NCBI GenBank assembly: GCA_015488875.1
Contig: WFMX01000195.1
Span: 1 to 10,262, forward strand
Origin: Campylobacterota bacterium
GTDB taxonomy: Bacteria > Campylobacterota > Campylobacteria > Campylobacterales > Sulfurovaceae
DNA length: 10,262 nucleotides
Reading direction: 5' to 3'
The notes below the pieces were generated by a model. It searched no databases and was not told the origin of the DNA. It worked only from the letters and a program-made list of their open reading frames with translations. Shown piece by piece: positions 1 through 6,466 of this stretch; position 1 is the stretch's first letter; the number at the start of each line of letters is the position of its first letter. Made by a program: the position numbers and the translations under genes.

Positions 1-75
1 ACCTCGGCTGAGATATAACCGTGTTGTAGTCGAGGACGAACGGTCACTATGCGGGGACACAGGTTCAGCCGAGGT
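1..75. repeat. G+C-rich inverted repeat / extended hairpin
   Basis: ACCTCGGCTG at 1-10 is perfectly complementary to CAGCCGAGGT at 66-75. The pairing can continue inward: AACC (17-20) with GGTT (62-65), then GTGT (21-24) with ACAC (57-60) across one bulged A (61). That gives about 18 base pairs closing a 32-nt loop. The block is about 56% G+C, clearly richer than the rest of the window. It could be a structured RNA, the end of a mobile element or a palindromic intergenic repeat. I do not recognise it as tRNA, tmRNA, SRP RNA or RNase P RNA. It starts at the window edge, so the true element may extend further left. Confidence 0.5.
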
Positions 76-127
76 CAGGTGATAACGATTCACTCCACTT
101 CGTTACACAAATCATTATCACCAGACC
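73..127 (-). repeat. Long hairpin with a CGAAGTGGAGTGA-type loop
   Basis: GGTC-A-GGTGATAACGATT (73-90) pairs with AATCATTATCACC-A-GACC (110-127). This is an 18-position stem with one A/A mismatch and one C/A position, around a 19-nt loop (91-109). The C/A position becomes a G-U wobble if the minus strand is the RNA, which suggests minus-strand transcription, for example in the 3' region of the operon ending at 296. The loop on the minus strand reads TGTGTAACGAAGTGGAGTG. Its style, a variable stem around a conserved CGAAG...GGAGTGA-like loop, resembles families of short intergenic palindromes common in bacteria. There is no T-run after the stem on either strand, so it is not a normal intrinsic terminator. 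It overlaps the right arm of the 1-75 palindrome by three bases. Confidence 0.55.
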
Positions 128-236
128 CCTACCATTAAAGTGGATTTGTGAAGGTGAAGATTTATAGCTTTTTTTGAGGAATGGATTTTTGGGTGGAATG
201 GTATTATTTCGACAGGCTACACCCAGACCCCTACCA
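121..236. repeat. Direct repeat of 14 bp flanking a 88-bp spacer
   Basis: CCAGACCCCTACCA occurs exactly at 121-134 and again at 223-236. The spacer also carries TACCATT (130-136) complementary to AATGGTA (197-203), and AAGTGG (138-143) complementary to CCACTT (234-239). The segment is therefore a nested set of direct and inverted words. No reading frame of interest spans it. It may be a decayed repeat element or regulatory DNA. Confidence 0.5.
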
Positions 237-301
237 CTTCTACCATCCAAAAATAAGGAATGAGATATGAGCTTATTTGAACATTTTTCGACAGCCTACT
301 T
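205..301 (-). repeat. Two copies of a TAGCCTGTCGAAA-like motif
   Basis: Read on the minus strand, 221-207 is GTAGCCTGTCGAAAT and 299-285 is GTAGGCTGTCGAAAA. The second copy contains the TAG stop codon of the GH20 gene. A third close copy, CTAGCCTGTCGAAAAATAG, lies on the plus strand at 7279-7297, just after the exodeoxyribonuclease gene. A fourth, degenerate copy lies near 4175-4192 on the minus strand (AGAAGCCTCTCGAAAAAA). All sit in or at the edge of intergenic DNA. Confidence 0.45.
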
Positions 302-1891
302 CGCTCCTCTATAGCTTATGCCTTGCATCTTTAGTCTGGATAAGCCGTGGCTTTTTACTCTCTTGTTAAACTCACTCCACCTACGGCTCTTTGGATCGCT
401 CCATGCTAGCTCTGAGAGTGCCAATGTTCTAGGCCATGCTAGATAGTCCGCTATCTTTTCGCTCAGTAGGGTCTCTGACCATAGATTGGCTTGTATGCCC
501 TCTATCTGTTTGCCATATTGTGGTCGGTACGAGTAGACCTTTTTTAGACTGATGGGTGTCGACCAAGTGTGTCCATACTCCCCTTTGGCTTTGCTATATC
601 TCTGGTCGAAATATAGATATTGTACTGGCGATAGTATGGCTCTGTAGCCTTTTTTTATGATCTTGTGTGATGCTTTTGAACTTTTCCACGCCATTATGGT
701 ACTGTCTCTTCTCAGTTTTGGGTTGCCATCTACTATCTCTTGCCATCCTAGCAATTTACGATGATGCTTTTTCAATATACCATCGACTCTTGTAAATAGA
801 TAATCCTCTACTGCTCTATTATTTTTGAGCTTTCTCTTTTTCATTAGGCGTTTGACGGCTGGTGATTTGCTCCACGCTCCCCTAGGTACCTCATCGCCAC
901 CTATATGTATATAGCCAAAAGGAAATAGTGTGCTAAGTTCAGATATGATGCCATCTATAAACTTGTAGCTACTCTCCATAGCAGGGTTGATGGTGTTGTT
1001 GGATACCCCTTGGATAGATTTGAACTTGCTTTTATCTTTTGGGTCTAGTAGTAGATCAGGATATGAGACCACAGCTGCTTTGGAGTGGGCTGGGATGTCT
1101 ATCTCTGGCAGTATCTCTATGGATCTAGCTTTTGCATATGCTACTATGTCTCTGATCTCTTTTTGTCTATAGTATCCGCTATATCGACCCGATTTTTTGC
1201 CTCTGATGGCAGGATATGTGGAGTAGGGTAGTTTGGTGCCATCACCTCTAGTGGCACCCACTTTGGTAAGTAGTGGATATCTCTTGATCTCTATACGCCA
1301 GCCCTCGTCATCACTTAGATGCCAGTGAAATCTATTGAGTTTGTGTTGTGCCATACGATCTATGAACTTCTTGACATAGCTCACGCTAAAGAAGTTGCGT
1401 GAACTATCTAGTAGCATGCCACGCCATCTATACCTAGGGTAGTCGACTATTCTATGGCATCCAACGCTCCATCTCTTTCGTGCATTTTTGCGAATAGACC
1501 ATATGCTGCTATCCATTAACTGCATCAGAGATACAGTAGCATAGAAAAATCCTGCACTATCTCTAGCTTCTATAGTGATGTGGCTTTGAGATATATCTAG
1601 TATGTAGCCCTCGGCTCTTTTGACCTTTTGCCTCTCTAAGTGGTAAGATATAGCAGGACTCTTTTTGCTTGATCCTAGTCTGTATCCTGACACCCCATAG
1701 AGATGTTTCTGTAGATACTCTATACCATTTCTAGAGAGAGAGGTATCTGTAGATATAGTAGTGCGTTTCGTGATCTCGAACTCTCCTATCTTCTCCATGC
1801 TGCTTTGTGGCTTTGGTATGATAGAGTTGGCAGATAGCGATGATGCCATCGACAAGTATATAGTCAATAGTATGAGAAGTCTAAAAGTCAT
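296..1891 (-). CDS. Secreted beta-N-acetylhexosaminidase, glycoside hydrolase family 20
   Basis: Predicted exo-beta-N-acetylhexosaminidase (EC 3.2.1.52 type), removing terminal GlcNAc or GalNAc from glycans. With the start used here (531 aa), residues 1-21 form a Sec signal peptide (TFRLLILLTIYLSMASSLSA). An N-terminal alpha/beta GH20b-like domain runs to about 145, followed by the TIM barrel. Family motifs visible are YPRYRWRGMLLDSSRNF (151-167), WHLSDDEGW (190-198), HIGGDEV with the catalytic Asp-Glu pair D333-E334, GWQEI, and GIQANLWSE near 465-473. The barrel looks complete. Start choice: the frame opens GTG-ATG-ATG (1897, 1894, 1891), and an AAAGAG Shine-Dalgarno lies best placed, 5 nt, from the ATG at 1891. 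That start lies inside the end of the upstream gene (11-bp overlap), so translation is probably coupled. Export suggests periplasmic or outer-surface action. Substrate candidates (peptidoglycan fragments, poly-GlcNAc, chitin oligomers) are inference. Confidence 0.9.
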   Translation of the reverse strand: MTFRLLILLTIYLSMASSLSANSIIPKPQSSMEKIGEFEITKRTTISTDTSLSRNGIEYLQKHLYGVSGYRLGSSKKSPAISYHLERQKVKRAEGYILDISQSHITIEARDSAGFFYATVSLMQLMDSSIWSIRKNARKRWSVGCHRIVDYPRYRWRGMLLDSSRNFFSVSYVKKFIDRMAQHKLNRFHWHLSDDEGWRIEIKRYPLLTKVGATRGDGTKLPYSTYPAIRGKKSGRYSGYYRQKEIRDIVAYAKARSIEILPEIDIPAHSKAAVVSYPDLLLDPKDKSKFKSIQGVSNNTINPAMESSYKFIDGIISELSTLFPFGYIHIGGDEVPRGAWSKSPAVKRLMKKRKLKNNRAVEDYLFTRVDGILKKHHRKLLGWQEIVDGNPKLRRDSTIMAWKSSKASHKIIKKGYRAILSPVQYLYFDQRYSKAKGEYGHTWSTPISLKKVYSYRPQYGKQIEGIQANLWSETLLSEKIADYLAWPRTLALSELAWSDPKSRRWSEFNKRVKSHGLSRLKMQGISYRGAK

Positions 1892-3431
1892 CATCACTCT
1901 TTAGTAGCTTATTGAGATCAAATCTTGGCTTTGGCTTTGTGATATCCACACCTACTGTCTTCTTTCTCTTTGTTTTATCTATTTTCTTTAGTTGCTTTTT
2001 GCTTGATGATCTCTTTTTGCTCGCGTATGCATTGACCGATCTACTTTTTGTGGATTTTTTGCTACTCTTTTTGCTACTACTCTTTTCAGGATTGCTATTT
2101 TTCTTACTCCTGTTGCCACTCTTTTTGCTCTTGTGACTTTTTTTGGATTTACTGCTTCTCTTGGCATTTGCTTTGACTCTCTTGATGCCACTACTCTTGA
2201 CTAGATGAAACATATGATTGTTTACATATGGATACCTACTAGATGGACTCCATAGTAGCCAGCCTGAGGCATTGCAGTCGTCAGATGCCTTGATCTGTTG
2301 GGCTATATCGTACTCTTTGTACTCTTTGCGAGAGAATGCGTAGTCTCTAAACGATTGTAGCCATGGTCTGATCCTGATAGGCTCTATATCACCATGAGCT
2401 TTGAGTATACTCGCTTTCACTATCTGATATGGATATAGAGTGGGATCACTAAATCCTAGAGTCCATTTGTGAAATCCTGATGGGTAGAGCATAGGGCAGA
2501 TGTAGTCTGCATGCTTGGCAAGCGATGCTACTGTCTGACCTATATGTGTATCTGTCTTGTTCCATGCCACATATCCGAAGATATCTACAGATATAAATAC
2601 TGGATAAGCCCTGAGCCTCTTTTTGGCACGAAATAGAAAATTTTCTATAGCAGATATACGATTGGCCTGGGTGTCTGCCTTGGCAAATCTAAGCCCCTTT
2701 TTGGCAGGAAATCGTATATAGTCGAAGTTGACCTCGTCAAATCCTGCTTTAGCTACCTCTACTGCTATGTTGAGTGTATAATTTTGACCCCTATTGGAGT
2801 GTGGATCTATCCAAGCTGTATTGTGTGTATCTATCCACACTTTACCGTTGGCACCTTTGACTGCCCTAGATGGGAAGTTTTTGGCTTGTCTAGTATCTTT
2901 AAATACTGCAATCCTAGCTATGGTGTATATGCCCATCTCTTTGAGATCTTTGATAAACTTAGGCAGATTGTGGATAGTGGTGATCTTGGTAGCACCTATC
3001 TTTTTGGGTTCTGATAGTTTCGTATCATACGAGATGTTGCCTTTTACATCTTTGATATCTATGATGACGGCATTCATCTGAGTATTTTTGATCTTTTTCA
3101 AGATATTTACAAATGATTTACTCTTGGCGTTTGCGGCATAAAAGTTGGTATAGAATGCTTTGATCTTGAATGGATTTAGCTTGTAAGTAGTGCCACTAAA
3201 TTGCTCAAAGCTAGATACTTTTGTCGGTAAATATCCGTATGCCTTGATCTGTAGATGCTCCGCTTTTGTATCTATTTGAAATGTACCATTCTCATCTGAC
3301 TTGACGCTTTGTTTTGTGTCGCTGACTATAGCACCCTTGATTACTTTGCCACTCTTGCGGTCTATGATAGTTCCGCTGAATGAGCCGTAGATATATATGG
3401 TAGTGAGTATAAAAAGTAGTATTCTCTTCAC
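1881..3431 (-). CDS. Secreted putative glycoside hydrolase, DUF4015 (GH13-like TIM barrel) with Lys/Ser-rich tail
   Basis: A 516-aa exported protein. Residues 1-18 form a signal peptide. About 19-86 is a carboxypeptidase-regulatory-like beta-sandwich (SGTIIDRKSGKVIKGAIV, then a DENGTFQI turn). About 92-407 matches the DUF4015 putative glycosidase barrel, with AVIIDIKDVKGNISYD (121-136), FDEVNFDYIRFP (231-242), SVDIFGYVAW (281-290) and a YICPMLYPSG strand (310-319). D237 in the FDYIRFP motif is a plausible catalytic acid by analogy. From about 416 to 493 the chain is low complexity; 39 of residues 424-480 are Lys or Ser. It ends in a short acidic SDDDF. The start is GTG at 3431, overlapping the hisIE stop by 4 bp (GTGA), with a GAGG Shine-Dalgarno about 9 nt upstream inside hisIE. 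No enzymatic activity can be assigned from sequence. Its pairing with a GH20 enzyme supports glycan processing outside the cytoplasm. Confidence 0.85.
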   Translation of the reverse strand: MKRILLFILTTIYIYGSFSGTIIDRKSGKVIKGAIVSDTKQSVKSDENGTFQIDTKAEHLQIKAYGYLPTKVSSFEQFSGTTYKLNPFKIKAFYTNFYAANAKSKSFVNILKKIKNTQMNAVIIDIKDVKGNISYDTKLSEPKKIGATKITTIHNLPKFIKDLKEMGIYTIARIAVFKDTRQAKNFPSRAVKGANGKVWIDTHNTAWIDPHSNRGQNYTLNIAVEVAKAGFDEVNFDYIRFPAKKGLRFAKADTQANRISAIENFLFRAKKRLRAYPVFISVDIFGYVAWNKTDTHIGQTVASLAKHADYICPMLYPSGFHKWTLGFSDPTLYPYQIVKASILKAHGDIEPIRIRPWLQSFRDYAFSRKEYKEYDIAQQIKASDDCNASGWLLWSPSSRYPYVNNHMFHLVKSSGIKRVKANAKRSSKSKKSHKSKKSGNRSKKNSNPEKSSSKKSSKKSTKSRSVNAYASKKRSSSKKQLKKIDKTKRKKTVGVDITKPKPRFDLNKLLKSDDDF

Positions 3432-4090
3432 TTAGATCTACCCTCTTTTTCTTCTATGCCACTATGACCAAATCTCTTCGCAAGCTCCTGTTTGACACGA
3501 TCTGGAGAGATGTCGCGATAGCCTAGCCCCACGAGTGTGTGGTAGAGTAGGTCGGCTGATTCGTATATCACCTGTCTGTCACTCTCTCTATCTATAGCTA
3601 CACATACCTCATCCGCCTCTTCTTTGATCTTGGAGAGCATTAGTGCCTTATCGTTGAGGAGTTTTTTTGTCCATGATTTTTTGGAGTCATCGCTTTTTCG
3701 TTCTAGTATGGTATGATAGAGTGTATCTACTACGCTATAGATGGCATCAGTATCTACTACCTTGTCGGCTATGATCTCATCTCTCACTACAGAGGTAAAA
3801 AAGCAACTCTTCCTGCCTGTATGGCATGCTACTCCACTCTGCTCTATCTTGAGTATGAGTGTATCAGCATCACAATCAAGCAGCATATCTACTATCTTTT
3901 GTGTATGCCCTGAGGTTTCGCCCTTTTTCCATATGCGTTGTTTGCTTCTGCTGAAGTAGTGTGCATACCCTGTAGCTAGCGTCAAGTTATACGCCTCTTC
4001 GTTCATATATGCCAACATCAGTATCTCACCTGTATCGCTCTCCTGAGCTATCGCTGGTATGGTAGGATTTTTTATCCAATCTATAGTCAT
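3428..4090 (-). CDS. hisIE: Bifunctional phosphoribosyl-AMP cyclohydrolase / phosphoribosyl-ATP pyrophosphatase
   Basis: Catalyses the second and third steps of histidine biosynthesis in the cytoplasm: hydrolysis of phosphoribosyl-ATP to phosphoribosyl-AMP, then opening of the adenine ring. The HisI domain (about 1-108) shows SRSKQRIWKKGETSGHTQ (47-64), the metal-binding DCDADT (72-77) and the zinc-ligand set C73, C89 and C96 (GVACHTGRKSC). The cysteine spacing 16 and 7 is that of known HisI enzymes. The HisE domain (about 117-208) has KIKEEADEV (154-162) and YESADLLYH (176-184), the MazG-like metal-binding helices. At 220 aa it is the usual length for the fusion. AAGGA at 4097-4101 lies 6 nt before the ATG. 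It is the first gene of the overlapping minus-strand operon. No other his gene is in the window. Confidence 0.97.
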   Translation of the reverse strand: MTIDWIKNPTIPAIAQESDTGEILMLAYMNEEAYNLTLATGYAHYFSRSKQRIWKKGETSGHTQKIVDMLLDCDADTLILKIEQSGVACHTGRKSCFFTSVVRDEIIADKVVDTDAIYSVVDTLYHTILERKSDDSKKSWTKKLLNDKALMLSKIKEEADEVCVAIDRESDRQVIYESADLLYHTLVGLGYRDISPDRVKQELAKRFGHSGIEEKEGRSK

Positions 4091-4128
4091 TTAGTATCCT
4101 TGGGATTATATATAATTTTTTGAGTAGA

Positions 4129-4156
4129 ATTATACAATATATTTGTTAGAGTTCAA
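4129..4156 (-). promoter_or_regulatory. Promoter of the hisIE-DUF4015-GH20 operon
   Basis: On the minus strand TTGAAC (4156-4151) is followed, after a 16-bp spacer, by a perfect TATAAT (4134-4129). The predicted start site is near 4122, leaving an untranslated leader of about 30 nt before the hisIE ATG. The AAGGA ribosome site lies inside that leader. A second TATAAT at 4110-4105 is too close to the ribosome site to be a likely -10. No leader peptide rich in His codons or attenuator hairpin is visible. Confidence 0.6.
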
Positions 4157-4232
4157 TATGAGAAAATTTATTTCTTTTTTCGAGAGGCTTCTAAGTACCT
4201 CATGGGTTGAGTAGAAGAGACAGTGAAGTCTT

Positions 4233-4315
4233 TTGATACAGCTACCTAAAATCTATCTATTATTTTAGTTTTTTGTCAGCATCTAAACAATTACACTCCA
4301 AAAATTCACTATACT
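4233..4315 (+). promoter_or_regulatory. Candidate promoter region for tex
   Basis: Two weak possibilities drive the plus-strand genes. One is TTGATA (4233-4238) with TATTAT (4258-4263) at a 19-bp spacing. The other is a lone TATACT (4310-4315) without a recognisable -35, which would give a leader of only about 12 nt. Ribosome site AAGAGA (4323-4328) precedes the ATG at 4334. Which one is used cannot be decided from sequence alone. Confidence 0.3.
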
Positions 4316-4333
4316 TCGTAAAAAAGAGAACAT

Positions 4334-6433
4334 ATGCAAAGACTCATCGCTCGCCTAAGCGACAAAACAGACTTCAGCCAAGAGCAGATCCGCAATATCT
4401 TGACGCTCCTTGATGAAGGGGCGACTATCCCTTTCATTGCTCGTTATCGCAAAGAGATGACAGGAAGTGCAGATGATGAGAGGCTTCGTGATTTTGAGAC
4501 TCTATATCTCTCCACCAAGAGACTACTAGACCGCAAAGAGGAGATCAGGCGACTCATAGCAGAAAGAGCCACACTCACCGAGGCTATCAAGCTTAGTATA
4601 GATAAGGCAGAGACCCTTAGTAGTCTCGAAGATATCTATCGACCTTACAAAGAGAAGAAAAACTCCAGAGCTATGAGTGCTATAGCTTTAGGATTGACCC
4701 CTCTAGCTACTGCACTTAGGCGTGCTGACCTCACGACAGAGCAGTTCAAAGCCCAAGCCAAAAACTTCGTCAAAGGAGAAGTGACTTCAGTAGAAGATGC
4801 CATCAAAGGCTCACAAGATATACTAGCAGAGCGATACGCAGAGCTTCCACGAGAACGAGAGGCTATCCGCAATAGCATGTTGAGATTTGGCACTTTAGAG
4901 GTCAAAAAAACGAAAAAGTTTGATGAAAATGGAGTCTTCAAAAACTTCATAGGCAAAGCAGAGAAGGTAGCCTACATACCATCTCATCGCTATCTAGCCA
5001 TCATGCGTGGTGTCAAGGAGAAGCAGTTGTCTGTCAAGATAGGCATAGATATCAAAAGAGTAGAAGAACTCATCCGACAATACCGCATACCAGCACATGC
5101 CTCTAGCTCCAAAAGCCTACTATTTGATGCTTATCGCGATGGACTCAAGAGGCTACTTCTACCATCTATAGAGAGAGAAGTCCATGCTCATCTCAAAGAG
5201 AGTGCTGATGATGCTGCCATCAGTGTGTTTGGGCGAAATCTCCGACAGCTCCTCATGACACCACCTGTAAGAGGACGAGTTATGTTAGGGGTCGATCCTG
5301 CCTATCGTACTGGTTGTAAGCTAGCAGTCATAGATGAGCAAGGCAACTACTTAGATCACGCAGTCATCTATCCGACCCAACCAAAAAATGATTATGAAGG
5401 TTCACGAGCCAAAGTATTGGAATTTGCAAAGAGGTATCATATCACTGCTGTAGCCATAGGCAATGGTACAGGCTCACAAGAGACACAAGCTTTTTTCGCT
5501 AGACTCAATGCAGAAGAGGGAGCAAATCTGAGCTATACAGTAGTATCAGAAGCAGGAGCATCAGTATACTCTGCCTCTGCCATAGCTATGCAAGAGTATC
5601 CAGATCTTGATGTGACTATCAGAGGGGCTATATCGATCGCCCAAAGAGTCCGTGACCCAATGGCAGCACTAGTCAAGATAGACCCCAAATCTCTAGGTAT
5701 CGGACAGTATCAACATGATGTCAATCAAAAAGCTTTAGCCAAAAAACTCTCCGATGTCACTGAAGACCTTGTCAATAGAGTAGGTGTAGATATCAATTCA
5801 GCTTCACTATCACTACTCTCACATATCGCGGGTATCACATCCAAGCTAGCTCAAAATATCATAGACTATAGGATGGCACATGGCAATTTCACCGCCAAAG
5901 AGCAACTGCTCAAAGTCAAAGGCATAGGCAACAAAGCGTACGAGCAAGCTGCAGGGTTTATCCGCATCAAAGATGGCAAACGCCCACTAGACAACAGTGG
6001 AGTCCACCCAGAGAGCTTCGCTATCGCAGAGCAGTTAGATGGGTTGGATTTGGCAAATATTGATATCGTTAGCTTATCTCAGGGATTGGGCGTAGGTAAA
6101 GAGACTCTCAAAGACATCATCAAAGAGTTGCAAAAGCCAGGTTTTGATCCACGAGAAGAACTCCTAGCTATCCCATTCAAAGAGGGTATGACTGATATCA
6201 GTATGATAGATGAGGGGAGCATAGTCTCAGGCGTAGTCAGAAATATAGCCGATTTTGGTGCTTTCGTAGATATAGGACTCAAAAACGATGGTATGATACA
6301 TATATCAAAGATGAGCCAACACCGTATCAAGCACCCATTGGAAGTTCTCTCACTTAACCAATACTTACCTCGCATCGTAGTAGTAAACATAGATAGAGAT
6401 AGAGGCAAGATAGGGTTGAGTCTAACAGACTAG
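4334..6433 (+). CDS. tex: Tex family RNA-binding transcription accessory protein
   Basis: Cytoplasmic nucleic-acid-binding protein of the Tex family, related to eukaryotic Spt6 and linked to transcription. At 699 aa it is close to the usual length. The N-terminal helical region carries the family signature DEGATIPFIARYRKEMTG (27-44) and LEDIYRPYKEKKNSRA (98-113). A YqgF/RNase H-like domain covers about 313-440 (LGVDPAYRTGCK 318-329, AIGNGTGSQET 374-384, SEAGASVYSAS 405-415). The conserved RDPMAALVKIDPKSLGIGQY follows at 440-459. Helix-hairpin-helix repeats lie at about 483-545, with VKGIGNKAYEQAAGF (528-542). A C-terminal S1 domain spans about 626-697 (GSIVSGVVRNIADFGAFVDIG). The AAGAGA ribosome site supports the ATG at 4334. 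It is divergent from hisIE and 33 bp upstream of the exodeoxyribonuclease gene, so the two are probably co-transcribed. Confidence 0.97.
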   Translation: MQRLIARLSDKTDFSQEQIRNILTLLDEGATIPFIARYRKEMTGSADDERLRDFETLYLSTKRLLDRKEEIRRLIAERATLTEAIKLSIDKAETLSSLEDIYRPYKEKKNSRAMSAIALGLTPLATALRRADLTTEQFKAQAKNFVKGEVTSVEDAIKGSQDILAERYAELPREREAIRNSMLRFGTLEVKKTKKFDENGVFKNFIGKAEKVAYIPSHRYLAIMRGVKEKQLSVKIGIDIKRVEELIRQYRIPAHASSSKSLLFDAYRDGLKRLLLPSIEREVHAHLKESADDAAISVFGRNLRQLLMTPPVRGRVMLGVDPAYRTGCKLAVIDEQGNYLDHAVIYPTQPKNDYEGSRAKVLEFAKRYHITAVAIGNGTGSQETQAFFARLNAEEGANLSYTVVSEAGASVYSASAIAMQEYPDLDVTIRGAISIAQRVRDPMAALVKIDPKSLGIGQYQHDVNQKALAKKLSDVTEDLVNRVGVDINSASLSLLSHIAGITSKLAQNIIDYRMAHGNFTAKEQLLKVKGIGNKAYEQAAGFIRIKDGKRPLDNSGVHPESFAIAEQLDGLDLANIDIVSLSQGLGVGKETLKDIIKELQKPGFDPREELLAIPFKEGMTDISMIDEGSIVSGVVRNIADFGAFVDIGLKNDGMIHISKMSQHRIKHPLEVLSLNQYLPRIVVVNIDRDRGKIGLSLTD

Positions 6434-6466
6434 CCAATATTTCACATTAAACGATTAGGAATCAAA

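Noticed and set aside
1..75. Known structured RNA (tRNA, tmRNA, RNase P RNA, SRP RNA) at the left edge
   Set aside because: None of the conserved words of those RNAs is present. The helix is clear but the family is not.
65..250. 61-codon frame on the minus strand across the left-end repeats
   Set aside because: It runs through the hairpin and both copies of the 14-bp word, has no ribosome site and shows no protein-like pattern. It is a by-product of the repeats.
251..278. AAATAAG/CTTATTT hairpin as terminator of the minus-strand operon
   Set aside because: The stem has one G-C pair, the loop is 14 nt and only two T residues follow beyond the stem. It is too weak to call.
1912..2136. Very hydrophobic 74-codon plus-strand frame resembling a membrane peptide
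   Set aside because: It is the complement of the Lys/Ser-rich tail: AAA/AAG codons read backwards give Phe and Leu. No promoter or ribosome site is seen.
1988..2191. Arg/Lys-rich minus-strand frame overlapping the tail
   Set aside because: A shifted reading of the same low-complexity DNA. The main frame is continuous through it, so there is no need for a frameshift.
4158..4214. 18-codon frame (begins MRKFISFFERLL) between hisIE and tex
   Set aside because: Only a weak AGAG lies upstream, it overlaps the hisIE -35 region, and length and composition are compatible with chance. It has no His run that would make it an attenuator leader.
4645..4956. 103-codon antisense frame opposite tex (with a similar one at 6079-6408)
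   Set aside because: They lie fully within a well-conserved Tex coding frame and have no start signals.
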